NCBI GenBank assembly: GCA_002298545.1
Contig: DBKQ01000091.1
Span: forward strand, 390-13,876
From: Prevotella sp. UBA746
GTDB lineage: Bacteria > Bacteroidota > Bacteroidia > Bacteroidales > Bacteroidaceae
Reading direction: 5' to 3'
DNA: 13,487 nucleotides
Part shown: piece after piece, positions 7,223-13,487 of the stretch
Position numbering within the stretch: the first letter of the stretch is position 1
How the letters are laid out: every line of letters starts with the position of its first letter
Translations under genes and position numbers: made by a program
Notes under the pieces: model-generated
The model's input: the letters and a program-made list of their open reading frames with translations, nothing else
What the model was told of the DNA's origin: nothing
Database searches by the model: none

Positions 7223-9091
7223 ATGGCAGAAAATTTGGAAGTAAAAGAGTTGGAGCAGGTTGTAGTACGCTTCTCTGGCGACTCCGGCGACGGTATGCAG
7301 CTCGCCGGCAACATCTTCTCCACGGTCTCAGCCACCATTGGCAACGGTATATCAACGTTCCCGGACTATCCGGCAGACATCCGTGCCCCGCAAGGTTCGC
7401 TGACCGGTGTATCTGGATTCCAGGTGCATATCGGCGAGGGAAAGGTATATACCCCTGGCGACAAGTGCGATGTATTGGTAGCAATGAATGCCGCAGCATT
7501 GAAGACCCAGCTAAAGTATGCCAAGCCACAGGCTACTGTCATCATCGACACCGACAGCTTCGGACCGAAAGACTTGCAGAAGGCTGAGTTTAAAACCGAC
7601 AACTATCTTGCAGAAATGGGCATCGACGAGGATAGAGTAGTGGCTTGTCCTATCACAAAGATGGTGAAAGACTGTCTTGCCGATTCCGGCATGGACAACA
7701 AGGCAATCCTGAAGTGCCGCAACATGTTTGCACTCGGTATCGTCTGCTGGCTTTTCAACCGCGACGTATCGCTGGTAGAGAACTTCCTAAGAGAGAAATT
7801 TGCCAAGAAACCGCAGATTGCAGAAAATAATATAAAGGTAGTGAATGCCGGATACGACTATGGACATAATGTACATGCCGGTGTGCCTGCCACTTACCGC
7901 ATAGAGTCGAAAAACAAGGTGAAGGGTCGCTATATGGACATCACCGGAAACAAGGCTACAGCATACGGACTCATCGCTGCCGCTGAGAAGGCAGGACTGA
8001 AACTGTTCCTTGGCTCCTACCCTATCACCCCGGCGACAGACATTCTTCACGAACTTGCTAAACACAAGTCGCTCGGCGTTACTACCGTGCAGTGTGAGGA
8101 TGAGATTTCGGGCTGTGCGAGTGCCATCGGTGCATCGTTTGCCGGAGCTCTTGCCGTAACATCTACATCAGGTCCTGGCGTCTGCCTCAAGTCGGAAGCA
8201 ATGAACCTCGCCGTTATCGACGAGCTGCCGTTGGTTATCGTTGACGTGCAGCGCGGCGGTCCTTCTACCGGACTGCCTACGAAGAGCGAGCAGACAGACC
8301 TCTTGCAGGCTCTCTACGGACGAAACGGAGAGTCTCCAATGCCTGTAATAGCCGCAACAAGTCCAACCGACTGCTTCGATGCCGCATACATGGCTGCAAA
8401 GATTGCCCTTGAGCACATGACTCCGGTTATCCTGCTCACCGATGCATACGTGGCAAACGGTTCGGCGGCATGGAAACTGCCTAATATCGACGAACTGCCG
8501 GAGATTCACCCTCACTACGCCACGGCGGAGATGAAGGGCAACTATACTCCTTACAAGCGCGACGAGGAGTCGCTCGTGCGCTACTGGGCAATTCCCGGAC
8601 AGGAGGGATACACTCATATCCTCGGCGGACTGGAGAAGGACGGCGACACGGGAGCCATCTCTACCGACCCGGAGAACCACGACAAGATGTGCCGACTGAG
8701 AGCAGGCAAGGTGGAGCGTATTCCGGTGCCCGACCTTGAGGTGCTTGGCGACAAGGATGATGCCGACTTGCTTATCGTTGGCTTCGGCGGAACTTACGGC
8801 CATCTGTTTACGGCAATGGAAGAACTCCGCAAGAAGGGCTACAAGGTTGCTTCAACACAGTTTAAGTATATCAACCCGCTGCCAAAGAACACGGCAGAGG
8901 TGCTGACGAAATACAAGAAGGTGGTAGTTGCCGAGCAGAACCTCGGTCAGCTTGCTGCATACCTGCGCAGTAAGGTAGAAGGTGAAAAAATATATCAATT
9001 CAACCAAGTTAAAGGCCAGCCGTTTGTTGTAAGTGAATTGGTAAAAGCTATAGCCCCCCTCTTATCCCCCCAAGGGGGGAAGAGCTGCTGA
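7223..9091 (+). CDS. korA: 2-oxoacid (probably 2-oxoglutarate):ferredoxin oxidoreductase, fused gamma-alpha subunit
   Basis: This encodes 622 aa. With KorB it catalyses CoA- and TPP-dependent oxidative decarboxylation of a 2-oxoacid (2-oxoglutarate to succinyl-CoA in most two-subunit enzymes), reducing ferredoxin in the cytoplasm; in anaerobes the reaction can also run reductively. The gamma domain opens with VVRFSGDSGDGMQLAG (GDSGDG at 19-24) and includes FPDYPADIRAPQG. The alpha domain starts near residue 240 and holds YPITP (266-270) and the segment from TSTSGPGVCLKSEA to GLPTKSEQTDL that contributes to the active site. The C-terminus is odd. After QPFVVSELVKAIA, the last residues (PLLSPQGGKSC) and the TGA stop come from the hairpin repeat beginning at 9052. 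The catalytic domains look intact. 2-Oxoglutarate specificity is inferred from architecture. Confidence 0.92.
   Translation: MAENLEVKELEQVVVRFSGDSGDGMQLAGNIFSTVSATIGNGISTFPDYPADIRAPQGSLTGVSGFQVHIGEGKVYTPGDKCDVLVAMNAAALKTQLKYAKPQATVIIDTDSFGPKDLQKAEFKTDNYLAEMGIDEDRVVACPITKMVKDCLADSGMDNKAILKCRNMFALGIVCWLFNRDVSLVENFLREKFAKKPQIAENNIKVVNAGYDYGHNVHAGVPATYRIESKNKVKGRYMDITGNKATAYGLIAAAEKAGLKLFLGSYPITPATDILHELAKHKSLGVTTVQCEDEISGCASAIGASFAGALAVTSTSGPGVCLKSEAMNLAVIDELPLVIVDVQRGGPSTGLPTKSEQTDLLQALYGRNGESPMPVIAATSPTDCFDAAYMAAKIALEHMTPVILLTDAYVANGSAAWKLPNIDELPEIHPHYATAEMKGNYTPYKRDEESLVRYWAIPGQEGYTHILGGLEKDGDTGAISTDPENHDKMCRLRAGKVERIPVPDLEVLGDKDDADLLIVGFGGTYGHLFTAMEELRKKGYKVASTQFKYINPLPKNTAEVLTKYKKVVVAEQNLGQLAAYLRSKVEGEKIYQFNQVKGQPFVVSELVKAIAPLLSPQGGKSC
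9052..9080 (+). repeat. Left inverted repeat of the DUF559 element
   Basis: The 29-bp unit reads AGCCCCCCTC, then TTAT, then the hairpin CCCCCCAAGGGGGGA. Reversed and complemented, the right copy has identical outer (10 bp) and inner (15 bp) blocks and differs only in the short spacer (ATT instead of TTAT). The C6-AA-G6 core is itself a palindrome. The unit lies wholly inside the korA reading frame. Confidence 0.8.
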
Positions 9092-9104
9092 TAACAATAT
9101 CAGC

Positions 9105-9491
9105 ATGAGCTTTTCGTATTGCACATCTGATCCTTGGTTCTATTCCTTGCTTAGGGATTTTGCCAAGAATAACAGGAAGAATCCTACTATGGCAGAGAGA
9201 ATCCTGTGGCAATATATTCGGGGTAAGTCTTTGGGGTGTTCCTTCAGACGACAACATATAATAGATATCTTTATTGCAGATTTTATCTGTATCGAGGAAA
9301 AACTCATTATAGAGTTGGATGGAGGTTACCATTCTTTACCACAACAGCAAATAAGTGATGAAGAGAGAACAAAAAGACTGAACACTCTTGGATATAAAGT
9401 AATCAGATTTACAAACGATGAAGTGATAGGTAATATAGAGGGTGTAATAAACATCATTAAGCAAAACTTGAATTATTATGGAAACAAATAA
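9105..9491 (+). CDS. DUF559 (Vsr-like, PD-(D/E)XK) endonuclease-domain protein
   Basis: This encodes 128 aa, a single DUF559 domain. The domain order is typical: NPTMAERILWQYIRG (conserved E31, R32, W35), FRRQHIID (R48, Q50), then the catalytic core with D59 in IADF and E70/D72 in LIIELDGGYH (H76), and finally ERTKRLNTLGYKVIRFTNDEV near the C-terminus. DUF559 belongs to the restriction-endonuclease-like superfamily related to Vsr mismatch endonucleases, and the visible acidic residues suggest an active nuclease. The start at 9105 includes the residues usual before the ERxLW motif; Met29 (9189) would cut into them. The stop overlaps the longer korB start at 9478 by 14 nt. The gene is AT-rich beside GC-richer kor genes. 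Its substrate is unknown, and a role in moving the surrounding repeats is inference. Confidence 0.85.
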   Translation: MSFSYCTSDPWFYSLLRDFAKNNRKNPTMAERILWQYIRGKSLGCSFRRQHIIDIFIADFICIEEKLIIELDGGYHSLPQQQISDEERTKRLNTLGYKVIRFTNDEVIGNIEGVINIIKQNLNYYGNK

Positions 9492-10536
9492 ATGTAATAT
9501 GGCAGGCACCTCCCCCCTTGGGGGGAATGAGGGGGGCTTCACAGCTTCCGACTACAAAAAAGGACAGCCACGTTGGTGTCCGGGTTGCGGTGACCATTTC
9601 TTCCTGGCTTCGCTCCATAAGGCGATGGCGGAATTAGGCGTTCCACCGTATGAAACAGCAGTAATTTCGGGTATCGGCTGCTCAAGCCGTCTGCCTTATT
9701 ACGTCAATACATACGCCATGCAGACCATCCATGGTCGTGCGGCAGCCATCGCCACCGGTGCAAAGGTGGCAAACCCTAATCTTACCATCTGGCAGATTAG
9801 CGGCGACGGCGACGGTCTCGCCATCGGCGGCAACCACTTCATCCATGCCATGCGCCGAAACATCGACCTCAACATGATACTTCTGAACAACCGTATCTAC
9901 GGACTCACCAAGGGACAGTATTCACCTACCAGTCCGCGCGGCTTCGTCAGCAAGTCATCACCTTACGGCACGGTTGAGGACCCGTTCCGCCCGGCAGAGC
10001 TATGCTTCGGAGCGAGAGGACATTTCTTTGCCCGTGCCGTGGCAACCGATGCTGCCGGCACAGTGGAGATTCTGAAGGCAGCAAAGCAACACAAGGGTGC
10101 TTCGGTATGCGAGATTCTGCAAAACTGCGTAATCTTCAACAACGGAGCCTACGACTCCATCTACAAGAGTGAGGGCAGAAAGAAGAATGCCATCTACGTG
10201 AAGCACGGCGAGCCGCTCATCTTCGGCGAGAACAACGAGTATGGTCTCGTTCAGGAGGGCTTCGGCTTGAAGGTTGTAAAGATTGGCGAGAACGGCATAA
10301 CGGAGAAGGATATCCTTGTTCATGATGCCCACTGCGAGGACAACACCCTGCAGCTGAAGCTTGCCATGATGGACAACGAGCATGGTTTCCCTGTTGCTCT
10401 CGGCGTTATCCGCGACGTGGAAGCTCCTACCTACGAGACTGCCGTGGCTGAGCAGATTGAAGACGTTAAGGGCAAGAAGAAATATCATAACTTTATGGAA
10501 CTGCTCGAGACGAACGACACTTGGGAAGTGAAATAA
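9478..10536 (+). CDS. korB: 2-oxoacid (probably 2-oxoglutarate):ferredoxin oxidoreductase, beta subunit
   Basis: This encodes 352 aa from the ATG at 9478; an in-frame ATG at 9499 (Met8) is an equally good start and avoids overlap with the DUF559 gene. The subunit binds TPP and one [4Fe-4S] cluster and passes electrons to ferredoxin. Visible features are WCPGCGDH (C34, C37), GIGCSS (C68) and ILQNCVIFN (C217), the four cysteines expected for the cluster. The TPP/Mg motif runs from GDGDG (109-113) to NN (137-138) and continues NRIYGLTKGQYSPTS. The native family N-terminus would begin near FTASDYKKGQPRW. The roughly 20 residues before it, including SPLGGNEGG, are encoded by the element's right repeat and inner edge. 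korB therefore depends on an element-borne start codon. A terminator follows the stop by 35 bp. Confidence 0.93.
   Translation: METNKCNMAGTSPLGGNEGGFTASDYKKGQPRWCPGCGDHFFLASLHKAMAELGVPPYETAVISGIGCSSRLPYYVNTYAMQTIHGRAAAIATGAKVANPNLTIWQISGDGDGLAIGGNHFIHAMRRNIDLNMILLNNRIYGLTKGQYSPTSPRGFVSKSSPYGTVEDPFRPAELCFGARGHFFARAVATDAAGTVEILKAAKQHKGASVCEILQNCVIFNNGAYDSIYKSEGRKKNAIYVKHGEPLIFGENNEYGLVQEGFGLKVVKIGENGITEKDILVHDAHCEDNTLQLKLAMMDNEHGFPVALGVIRDVEAPTYETAVAEQIEDVKGKKKYHNFMELLETNDTWEVK
9511..9538 (-). repeat. Right inverted repeat of the DUF559 element
   Basis: The plus strand reads TCCCCCCTTGGGGGG, then AAT, then GAGGGGGGCT, the inverted partner of 9052-9080. It is translated within korB as SPLGGNEGG. 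Confidence 0.8.
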
Positions 10537-10571
10537 AGAAGCAGAGATAAGAATATTTTCTTTCATAATAG

Positions 10572-10606
10572 ACCGTATTACACATTAAGCAGATGTGTAA
10601 TACGGT
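10572..10606 (+). terminator. Rho-independent terminator of the kor operon
   Basis: Arms ACCGTATTACACAT (10572-10585) and ATGTGTAATACGGT (10593-10606) form a perfect 14-bp stem with a 7-nt loop, followed by TTATTTTTG. It starts 35 bp after the korB stop codon. Confidence 0.9.
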
Positions 10607-10668
10607 TTATTTTTGCCTTTTATTAATACCTTTGAATAATATAATGCAAATAATATCAAGAAATTATG

Positions 10669-10676
10669 TAATTTTG
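10669..10676 (+). promoter_or_regulatory. Putative -7 element of the U32 gene promoter
   Basis: TAATTTTG matches the Bacteroidetes TAnnTTTG consensus exactly and lies 31 bp before the start codon at 10708. No good TTTG is seen at the normal -33 distance; the nearest is too far upstream, at 10631. Confidence 0.4.
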
Positions 10677-10707
10677 CACATTCGATAACGAAGATATAAA
10701 CATATAT

Positions 10708-11973
10708 ATGGATTATAACATAAACGACTTTGAGATAATGGCGCCCGTGGGCTCCCGCGAAAGCCTTGCAGCAGCCATTCAGGCAGGTGCCGACTCTATC
10801 TACTTCGGCATAGAGAAGCTGAATATGCGCGCCCATTCGGCAAGCACGTTCACTATCGACGACCTTCGCGAGATTGCCGCCACATGCAATGAGCACGGCA
10901 TTAAGACCTACCTGACGGTGAACACCATTATATATAACGAAGACATCCCGCTGATGCACGAGATTGTGGATGCCGCAAAAGAGGCCGGCATATCTGCCGT
11001 GATAGCCAGCGACGTGGCGGTGATGACCTATTGCAACAAGGTTGGACAGGAGGTTCACCTCTCCACACAGCTCAACATCTCTAACGTTGAAGCTCTGAAG
11101 TTCTACGCCCAGTTTGCCGATGTAGTGGTGCTCGCCCGCGAACTTAACATGAATCAGGTGGCAGAGGTTCATCGCCTTGCCGAGGAACAAAACATCTGCG
11201 GTCCGTCGGGCAAGCCGGTGCGCATCGAGATGTTCTGCCACGGAGCCTTGTGCATGGCAATCAGCGGCAAGTGCTACCTGAGTCTCGACAATGCCAACCG
11301 CTCTGCCAACCGCGGCGAATGCATACAGCTATGCCGCCGCTCATACACCGTTACCGACAACGAGACGGGCACGCAGCTGGAGATTGACAACAAGTATGTG
11401 ATGAGTCCGAAAGACCTGAAAACCGTGCGCTTCATCGACCGTATGATGAAGAGCGGCGTCAGAGTGTTCAAGATTGAAGGCAGGGCTCGCGGACCGGAGT
11501 ATGTGTACACCGTGGTGAGATGCTACAAGGAGGCAATACAGAGCGTAATCGGCGGAACCTTCACGGAGGAGAAGAAAGACGAGTGGGACAAGAAACTCGC
11601 CACCGTGTTCAACCGCGGCTTCTGGGACGGATACTATCTGGGACAGAAGCTCGGCGAATGGAACAAGAACTATGGCTCGTGTGCCACGGAGAAGAAAGTA
11701 TACGTGGGCAAGGGCGTGAAATATTTCTCAAAGCTCGGTGTGGCTGAGTTTGCCATCGAGGCTGCCGACATCAAGAAGGGCGACAAACTGCTCATCACCG
11801 GTCCCACGACGGGTGTTGTCTACATGACTGCCGATGAGATTCGCTACGACCTCAAACCTGTCGACGAGGCTCTCAAGGGGCAGCGCGTGTCGATGCCTGT
11901 GCCGGCAAAGGTTCGTCCGAGCGACAAACTCTTTAAACTAATTAGGAATGAGGAATTAGGAATGAGGAATTAG
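10708..11973 (+). CDS. Peptidase U32 family protein, TrhP-like tRNA hydroxylation candidate
   Basis: This encodes 421 aa, close to bacterial TrhP (YegQ/YrrO) proteins. The family name is historical: characterised members (TrhP, RlhA, UbiU/V) carry out prephenate- or Fe-S-dependent hydroxylation of RNA or quinone precursors. TrhP makes 5-hydroxyuridine at tRNA wobble position 34. The N-terminal part is a TIM-barrel-like domain starting EIMAPVGSRESLAAAIQAGADSIYFG. The U32 signature EMFCHGALCMAISGKCYLS is at residues 174-192, with C182, C189 and the downstream C205 as likely Fe-S ligands, followed by a small C-terminal beta domain with ITGPTTGVVYM. After DKLFKL the last 10 residues (IRNEELGMRN) are read from a 14-bp direct repeat and are probably not native. 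It sits 102 bp after the kor terminator, as the first gene of its own unit. The specific substrate is inferred. Confidence 0.85.
   Translation: MDYNINDFEIMAPVGSRESLAAAIQAGADSIYFGIEKLNMRAHSASTFTIDDLREIAATCNEHGIKTYLTVNTIIYNEDIPLMHEIVDAAKEAGISAVIASDVAVMTYCNKVGQEVHLSTQLNISNVEALKFYAQFADVVVLARELNMNQVAEVHRLAEEQNICGPSGKPVRIEMFCHGALCMAISGKCYLSLDNANRSANRGECIQLCRRSYTVTDNETGTQLEIDNKYVMSPKDLKTVRFIDRMMKSGVRVFKIEGRARGPEYVYTVVRCYKEAIQSVIGGTFTEEKKDEWDKKLATVFNRGFWDGYYLGQKLGEWNKNYGSCATEKKVYVGKGVKYFSKLGVAEFAIEAADIKKGDKLLITGPTTGVVYMTADEIRYDLKPVDEALKGQRVSMPVPAKVRPSDKLFKLIRNEELGMRN
11940..11973 (+). repeat. 14-bp direct repeat forming the 3' end of the U32 gene
   Basis: AATTAGGAATGAGG occurs at 11940-11953 and 11954-11967 without change, followed by a partial copy AATTAG at 11968-11973. 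That partial copy supplies the TAG stop codon. The repeat is inside the reading frame. Confidence 0.85.
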
Positions 11974-11982
11974 TAGTCCTAT

Positions 11983-12063
11983 AGCTCACAGTTCTCCCAG
12001 TTCTCATAGAACTCCCAGAACTCCCAGAACTCCCAGAACTCCCAATTCTCCCAGTCCTCCCAA
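11983..12063 (+). repeat. 9-bp tandem repeat array between the U32 gene and sufE
   Basis: Nine contiguous 9-mers run from 11983 to 12063: AGCTCACAG, TTCTCCCAG, TTCTCATAG, three AACTCCCAG, AACTCCCAA, TTCTCCCAG and TCCTCCCAA. The consensus is WWCTCCCAG. It is not in a gene. It ends 20 bp before the sufE start, so it would lie in the leader or promoter region of sufE. I see no promoter motif in it. Confidence 0.9.
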
Positions 12064-12083
12064 AATAAAATAAAAAAACAACT

Positions 12084-12509
12084 ATGACAATCAACGAACT
12101 TCAAGACGAAGTAATAGAAGAGTTCTCCGATTTCACCGATTGGATGGACAAATACCAGTTGCTCATCGACCTGGGCAACGAACAGAAACCTCTCGACGAG
12201 AAATACAAAACCGAGAGCAACCTTATCGACGGATGCCAGAGCCGCGTGTGGCTACAGGCGGATTATGTGGACGGCAAGATTATCTTCACTGCCGAGAGCG
12301 ACGCACTTATCGTGAAGGGTATCATAGCCCTGCTTATCCGCGTGCTCAGCGGACACACGCCACAGGAGATTCTCGATGCCGACCTCTACTTTATCGACCG
12401 CATCGGACTGAAAGACCATCTCTCGCCTACCCGCTCCAACGGACTGCTCGCCATGGTGAAGCAAATCCGCATGTATGCACTGGCATTTAAAGTGAAAAGC
12501 GAGGAATGA
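12084..12509 (+). CDS. sufE: SufE-family cysteine desulfuration protein
   Basis: This encodes 141 aa, the normal length of SufE. SufE accepts persulfide sulfur from the cysteine desulfurase SufS on a conserved cysteine and hands it to the SufBCD scaffold for Fe-S cluster assembly in the cytoplasm. The acceptor cysteine is C51 in NLIDGCQSRVW, the family's signature loop. The C-terminal part contains IKGIIALL-type and SPTRSNGLLAMV segments typical of the fold. The start is preceded by an A-rich tract. The gene overlaps the downstream methyltransferase by 4 nt (ATGA), so the two are translationally coupled. Nearby Fe-S enzymes (KorB, probably the U32 protein) would be indirect clients. No sufS or sufBCD is in the window. 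Confidence 0.93.
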   Translation: MTINELQDEVIEEFSDFTDWMDKYQLLIDLGNEQKPLDEKYKTESNLIDGCQSRVWLQADYVDGKIIFTAESDALIVKGIIALLIRVLSGHTPQEILDADLYFIDRIGLKDHLSPTRSNGLLAMVKQIRMYALAFKVKSEE

Positions 12510-13042
12510 GAAAGCTGAAGACGATAGAGATGCACCGCATGACGGTGGAGGACTTCAAGGAAAGCCGGAAGATGCCCCTCATCGTGGTGCTCGACGATGT
12601 GCGCTCACTGCATAACGTGGGTTCCGTGTTCCGCAGCGGCGACGCCTTCCGCATCGAGGGCGTGTGGCTATGCGGAATAACGGCACAACCACCGATGCCG
12701 GAGATTCACAAGACGGCACTCGGAGCCGAAGACAGCGTAGACTGGCGGTACTTCAAGACGGCAACGGAGGCGGTGGCTGAGCTCCACAGCCTGCAGTATG
12801 AGGTTTGCTCCGTGGAGCAGTGTGAGGGCAGCACGATGCTCGAAGACTACACTCCCGACACGAATAAGTATAAAGGCTTTGCCGTTATCATGGGCAACGA
12901 GGTGAAAGGCGTACACCAGGAGGTGGTAGACCAGAGCGACTGCTGTCTGGAGATACCGCAGTTTGGCACTAAACACTCTCTGAACGTATCGGTAACGGCA
13001 GGCATCGTGATTTGGGAATTTGCAAAGAAACTGATGCTATAG
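12506..13042 (+). CDS. TrmH/SpoU-family RNA 2'-O-methyltransferase
   Basis: This encodes 178 aa, a compact SPOUT enzyme without an added RNA-binding domain. All three family motifs are present: DDVRSLHNVGSVFRSGDAF (motif 1, about residues 30-48), GFAVIMGNEVKGV (motif 2, about 124-136) and LEIPQFGTKHSLNVSVTAGIVIWEF (motif 3, about 148-172). Motifs 2 and 3 form the trefoil knot that binds S-adenosylmethionine. The family methylates the ribose 2'-OH of a tRNA or rRNA nucleotide. The target cannot be told from sequence, so no gene symbol is given. The ATG overlaps the sufE stop codon, indicating one operon. Confidence 0.9.
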   Translation: MRKLKTIEMHRMTVEDFKESRKMPLIVVLDDVRSLHNVGSVFRSGDAFRIEGVWLCGITAQPPMPEIHKTALGAEDSVDWRYFKTATEAVAELHSLQYEVCSVEQCEGSTMLEDYTPDTNKYKGFAVIMGNEVKGVHQEVVDQSDCCLEIPQFGTKHSLNVSVTAGIVIWEFAKKLML

Positions 13043-13079
13043 TCTATATAATATATAAAAAACTTTTTCGCTTATTTTA

Positions 13080-13178
13080 CCCTCACACCCTCACCCAATG
13101 CCTTGAAACTCCCTGTTTATCGGACTTCTGAGGTGTGAGGGATAGTGTGAGGGGTCGACATTTATCCCTCACACTATC
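13080..13178. repeat. Structured intergenic repeat built from CCCTCACAC / GTGTGAGGG units
   Basis: The 9-mer CCCTCACAC occurs at 13080-13088 and 13166-13174, and its reverse complement at 13133-13141 and 13145-13153. GATAGTGTGAGGG (13141-13153) pairs exactly with CCCTCACACTATC (13166-13178) over 13 bp with a 12-nt loop. CCCTCACACC (13080-13089) can pair with GGTGTGAGGG (13132-13141). It starts about 38 bp after the methyltransferase stop codon and could act as a terminator, but only a delayed T-run follows (from 13199). Confidence 0.75.
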
Positions 13179-13246
13179 AACAGGAAAAATAATACTGCTT
13201 TTTTACCATTATTCAGCTATCATCCGGTATCAGTGTTTCTATGTTT

Positions 13247-13320
13247 CACCAAAAGTGTTTCTACTCAACAACAAAGGTATTTCGATACTGCACCAAAAGT
13301 GCAGCATAAAAGCACCTTTG
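13247..13320. repeat. Direct and inverted short repeats in the intergenic region
   Basis: CACCAAAAGTG occurs at 13247-13257 and 13291-13301, 44 bp apart. CTGCAC (13288-13293) and GTGCAG (13299-13304) form a hairpin with loop CAAAA, enclosed by CAAAGGT (13272-13278) and ACCTTTG (13314-13320). No gene is recognised here. Confidence 0.5.
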
Positions 13321-13388
13321 ATGTCACTATCATCAATTGTGTTCTTTACATAAGTTCTGGTAATTTATTCAAGTTTAGAATTTATAAT

Positions 13389-13423
13389 CTTCCCCTCCCC
13401 CGCCTCCCCCTCCGGGGGCGGAG
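13389..13423 (+). repeat. Third GC-rich hairpin repeat, resembling the left end of the DUF559 element
   Basis: The segment has the same layout as 9052-9080: a C-rich block (CTTCCCCTCCCCC), a short spacer, then a C5-TCC-G5 hairpin at 13406-13418. It is not identical to the first repeat. The rest of 13043-13487 holds no convincing gene. Confidence 0.5.
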
Positions 13424-13487
13424 CAGTTACCTTTAATTGCTATAACCTTACATATTAGTCGTTATCTTTAATGACATAACATTAAAT

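Larger units (their letters stand above)
9052..9538 (+). mobile_element. Putative DUF559 endonuclease element with inverted hairpin ends, inserted between korA and korB
   Basis: A single DUF559 gene lies between two inverted copies of a C/G hairpin repeat (9052-9080 and 9511-9538). The whole unit is about 487 bp and is visibly more AT-rich between the repeats than the kor genes on each side. korA and korB are normally adjacent, so an intervening endonuclease gene with matching inverted ends suggests an inserted mobile or homing unit. No transposase of a known family is present and no target duplication is obvious. Mobility is inferred. Confidence 0.6.

Noticed and set aside
9066..9079. C6-AA-G6 palindrome as a transcription terminator
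   Set aside because: No T-run follows, the loop would be only two bases, and it is inside the korA frame upstream of a co-oriented gene.
11983..12063. CRISPR array
   Set aside because: The units are contiguous 9-mers without spacers and no cas genes are present; it is a simple tandem repeat.
13135..13436. Two overlapping small frames in the right-hand intergenic region
   Set aside because: They consist of repeat sequence and AT-rich DNA, have no family resemblance, and one ends inside the GC hairpin.

Overview
The window looks like a chromosomal segment of a Bacteroidales bacterium, most likely Prevotella or a close relative. This rests on three things. The promoters have the Bacteroidetes form (TTTG, about 19 bp, then TAnnTTTG), with AT-rich leaders instead of Shine-Dalgarno sites. 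KorA is a gamma-alpha fusion paired with KorB. The accessory genes are of types common in this group: an RHS/YD-repeat protein, an IS1182-like transposase and a DUF559 endonuclease. The genus is an inference from sequence style, not from a database match.

Layout. (1) Bases 1-4234 are an accessory polymorphic-toxin locus. It holds the 3' part of a large RHS/YD-repeat protein (its start lies upstream of the window) whose AT-rich C-terminal tip carries a glycine-zipper stretch and an HEFGH zinc-peptidase-like motif. A small lipoprotein follows 14 bp later and is the candidate immunity partner. (2) Bases 4305-5705 are an IS1182-like insertion sequence with recognisable 19-bp terminal inverted repeats. 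Its transposase has lost a central piece and carries a stop codon. (3) Bases 5846-6991 encode a GT4 glycosyltransferase. (4) Bases 7223-10536 are the 2-oxoacid (probably 2-oxoglutarate):ferredoxin oxidoreductase operon korA-korB, split by a roughly 487-bp element. That element consists of one DUF559 (PD-(D/E)XK, Vsr-like) gene between inverted copies of a C6/G6 hairpin repeat. A strong terminator follows korB. (5) Bases 10708-13042 are housekeeping genes: a U32-family protein (TrhP-like tRNA hydroxylation candidate), sufE (sulfur transfer for Fe-S assembly) and a TrmH/SpoU rRNA/tRNA methyltransferase overlapping sufE by 4 nt. (6) Bases 13043-13487 contain no convincing gene, only several inverted and direct repeats and a third GC-rich hairpin of the kind that bounds the DUF559 element.

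The most unusual object is the DUF559 element. Both of its repeat ends lie inside reading frames: the left end supplies the last residues and stop codon of KorA, and the right end supplies the first residues and start codon of KorB. It therefore sits in a core-metabolism operon without breaking either catalytic domain. A second theme is repeats colonising gene ends. The U32 gene also ends inside a 14-bp direct repeat, and a 9-bp tandem array fills the rest of the gap before sufE.
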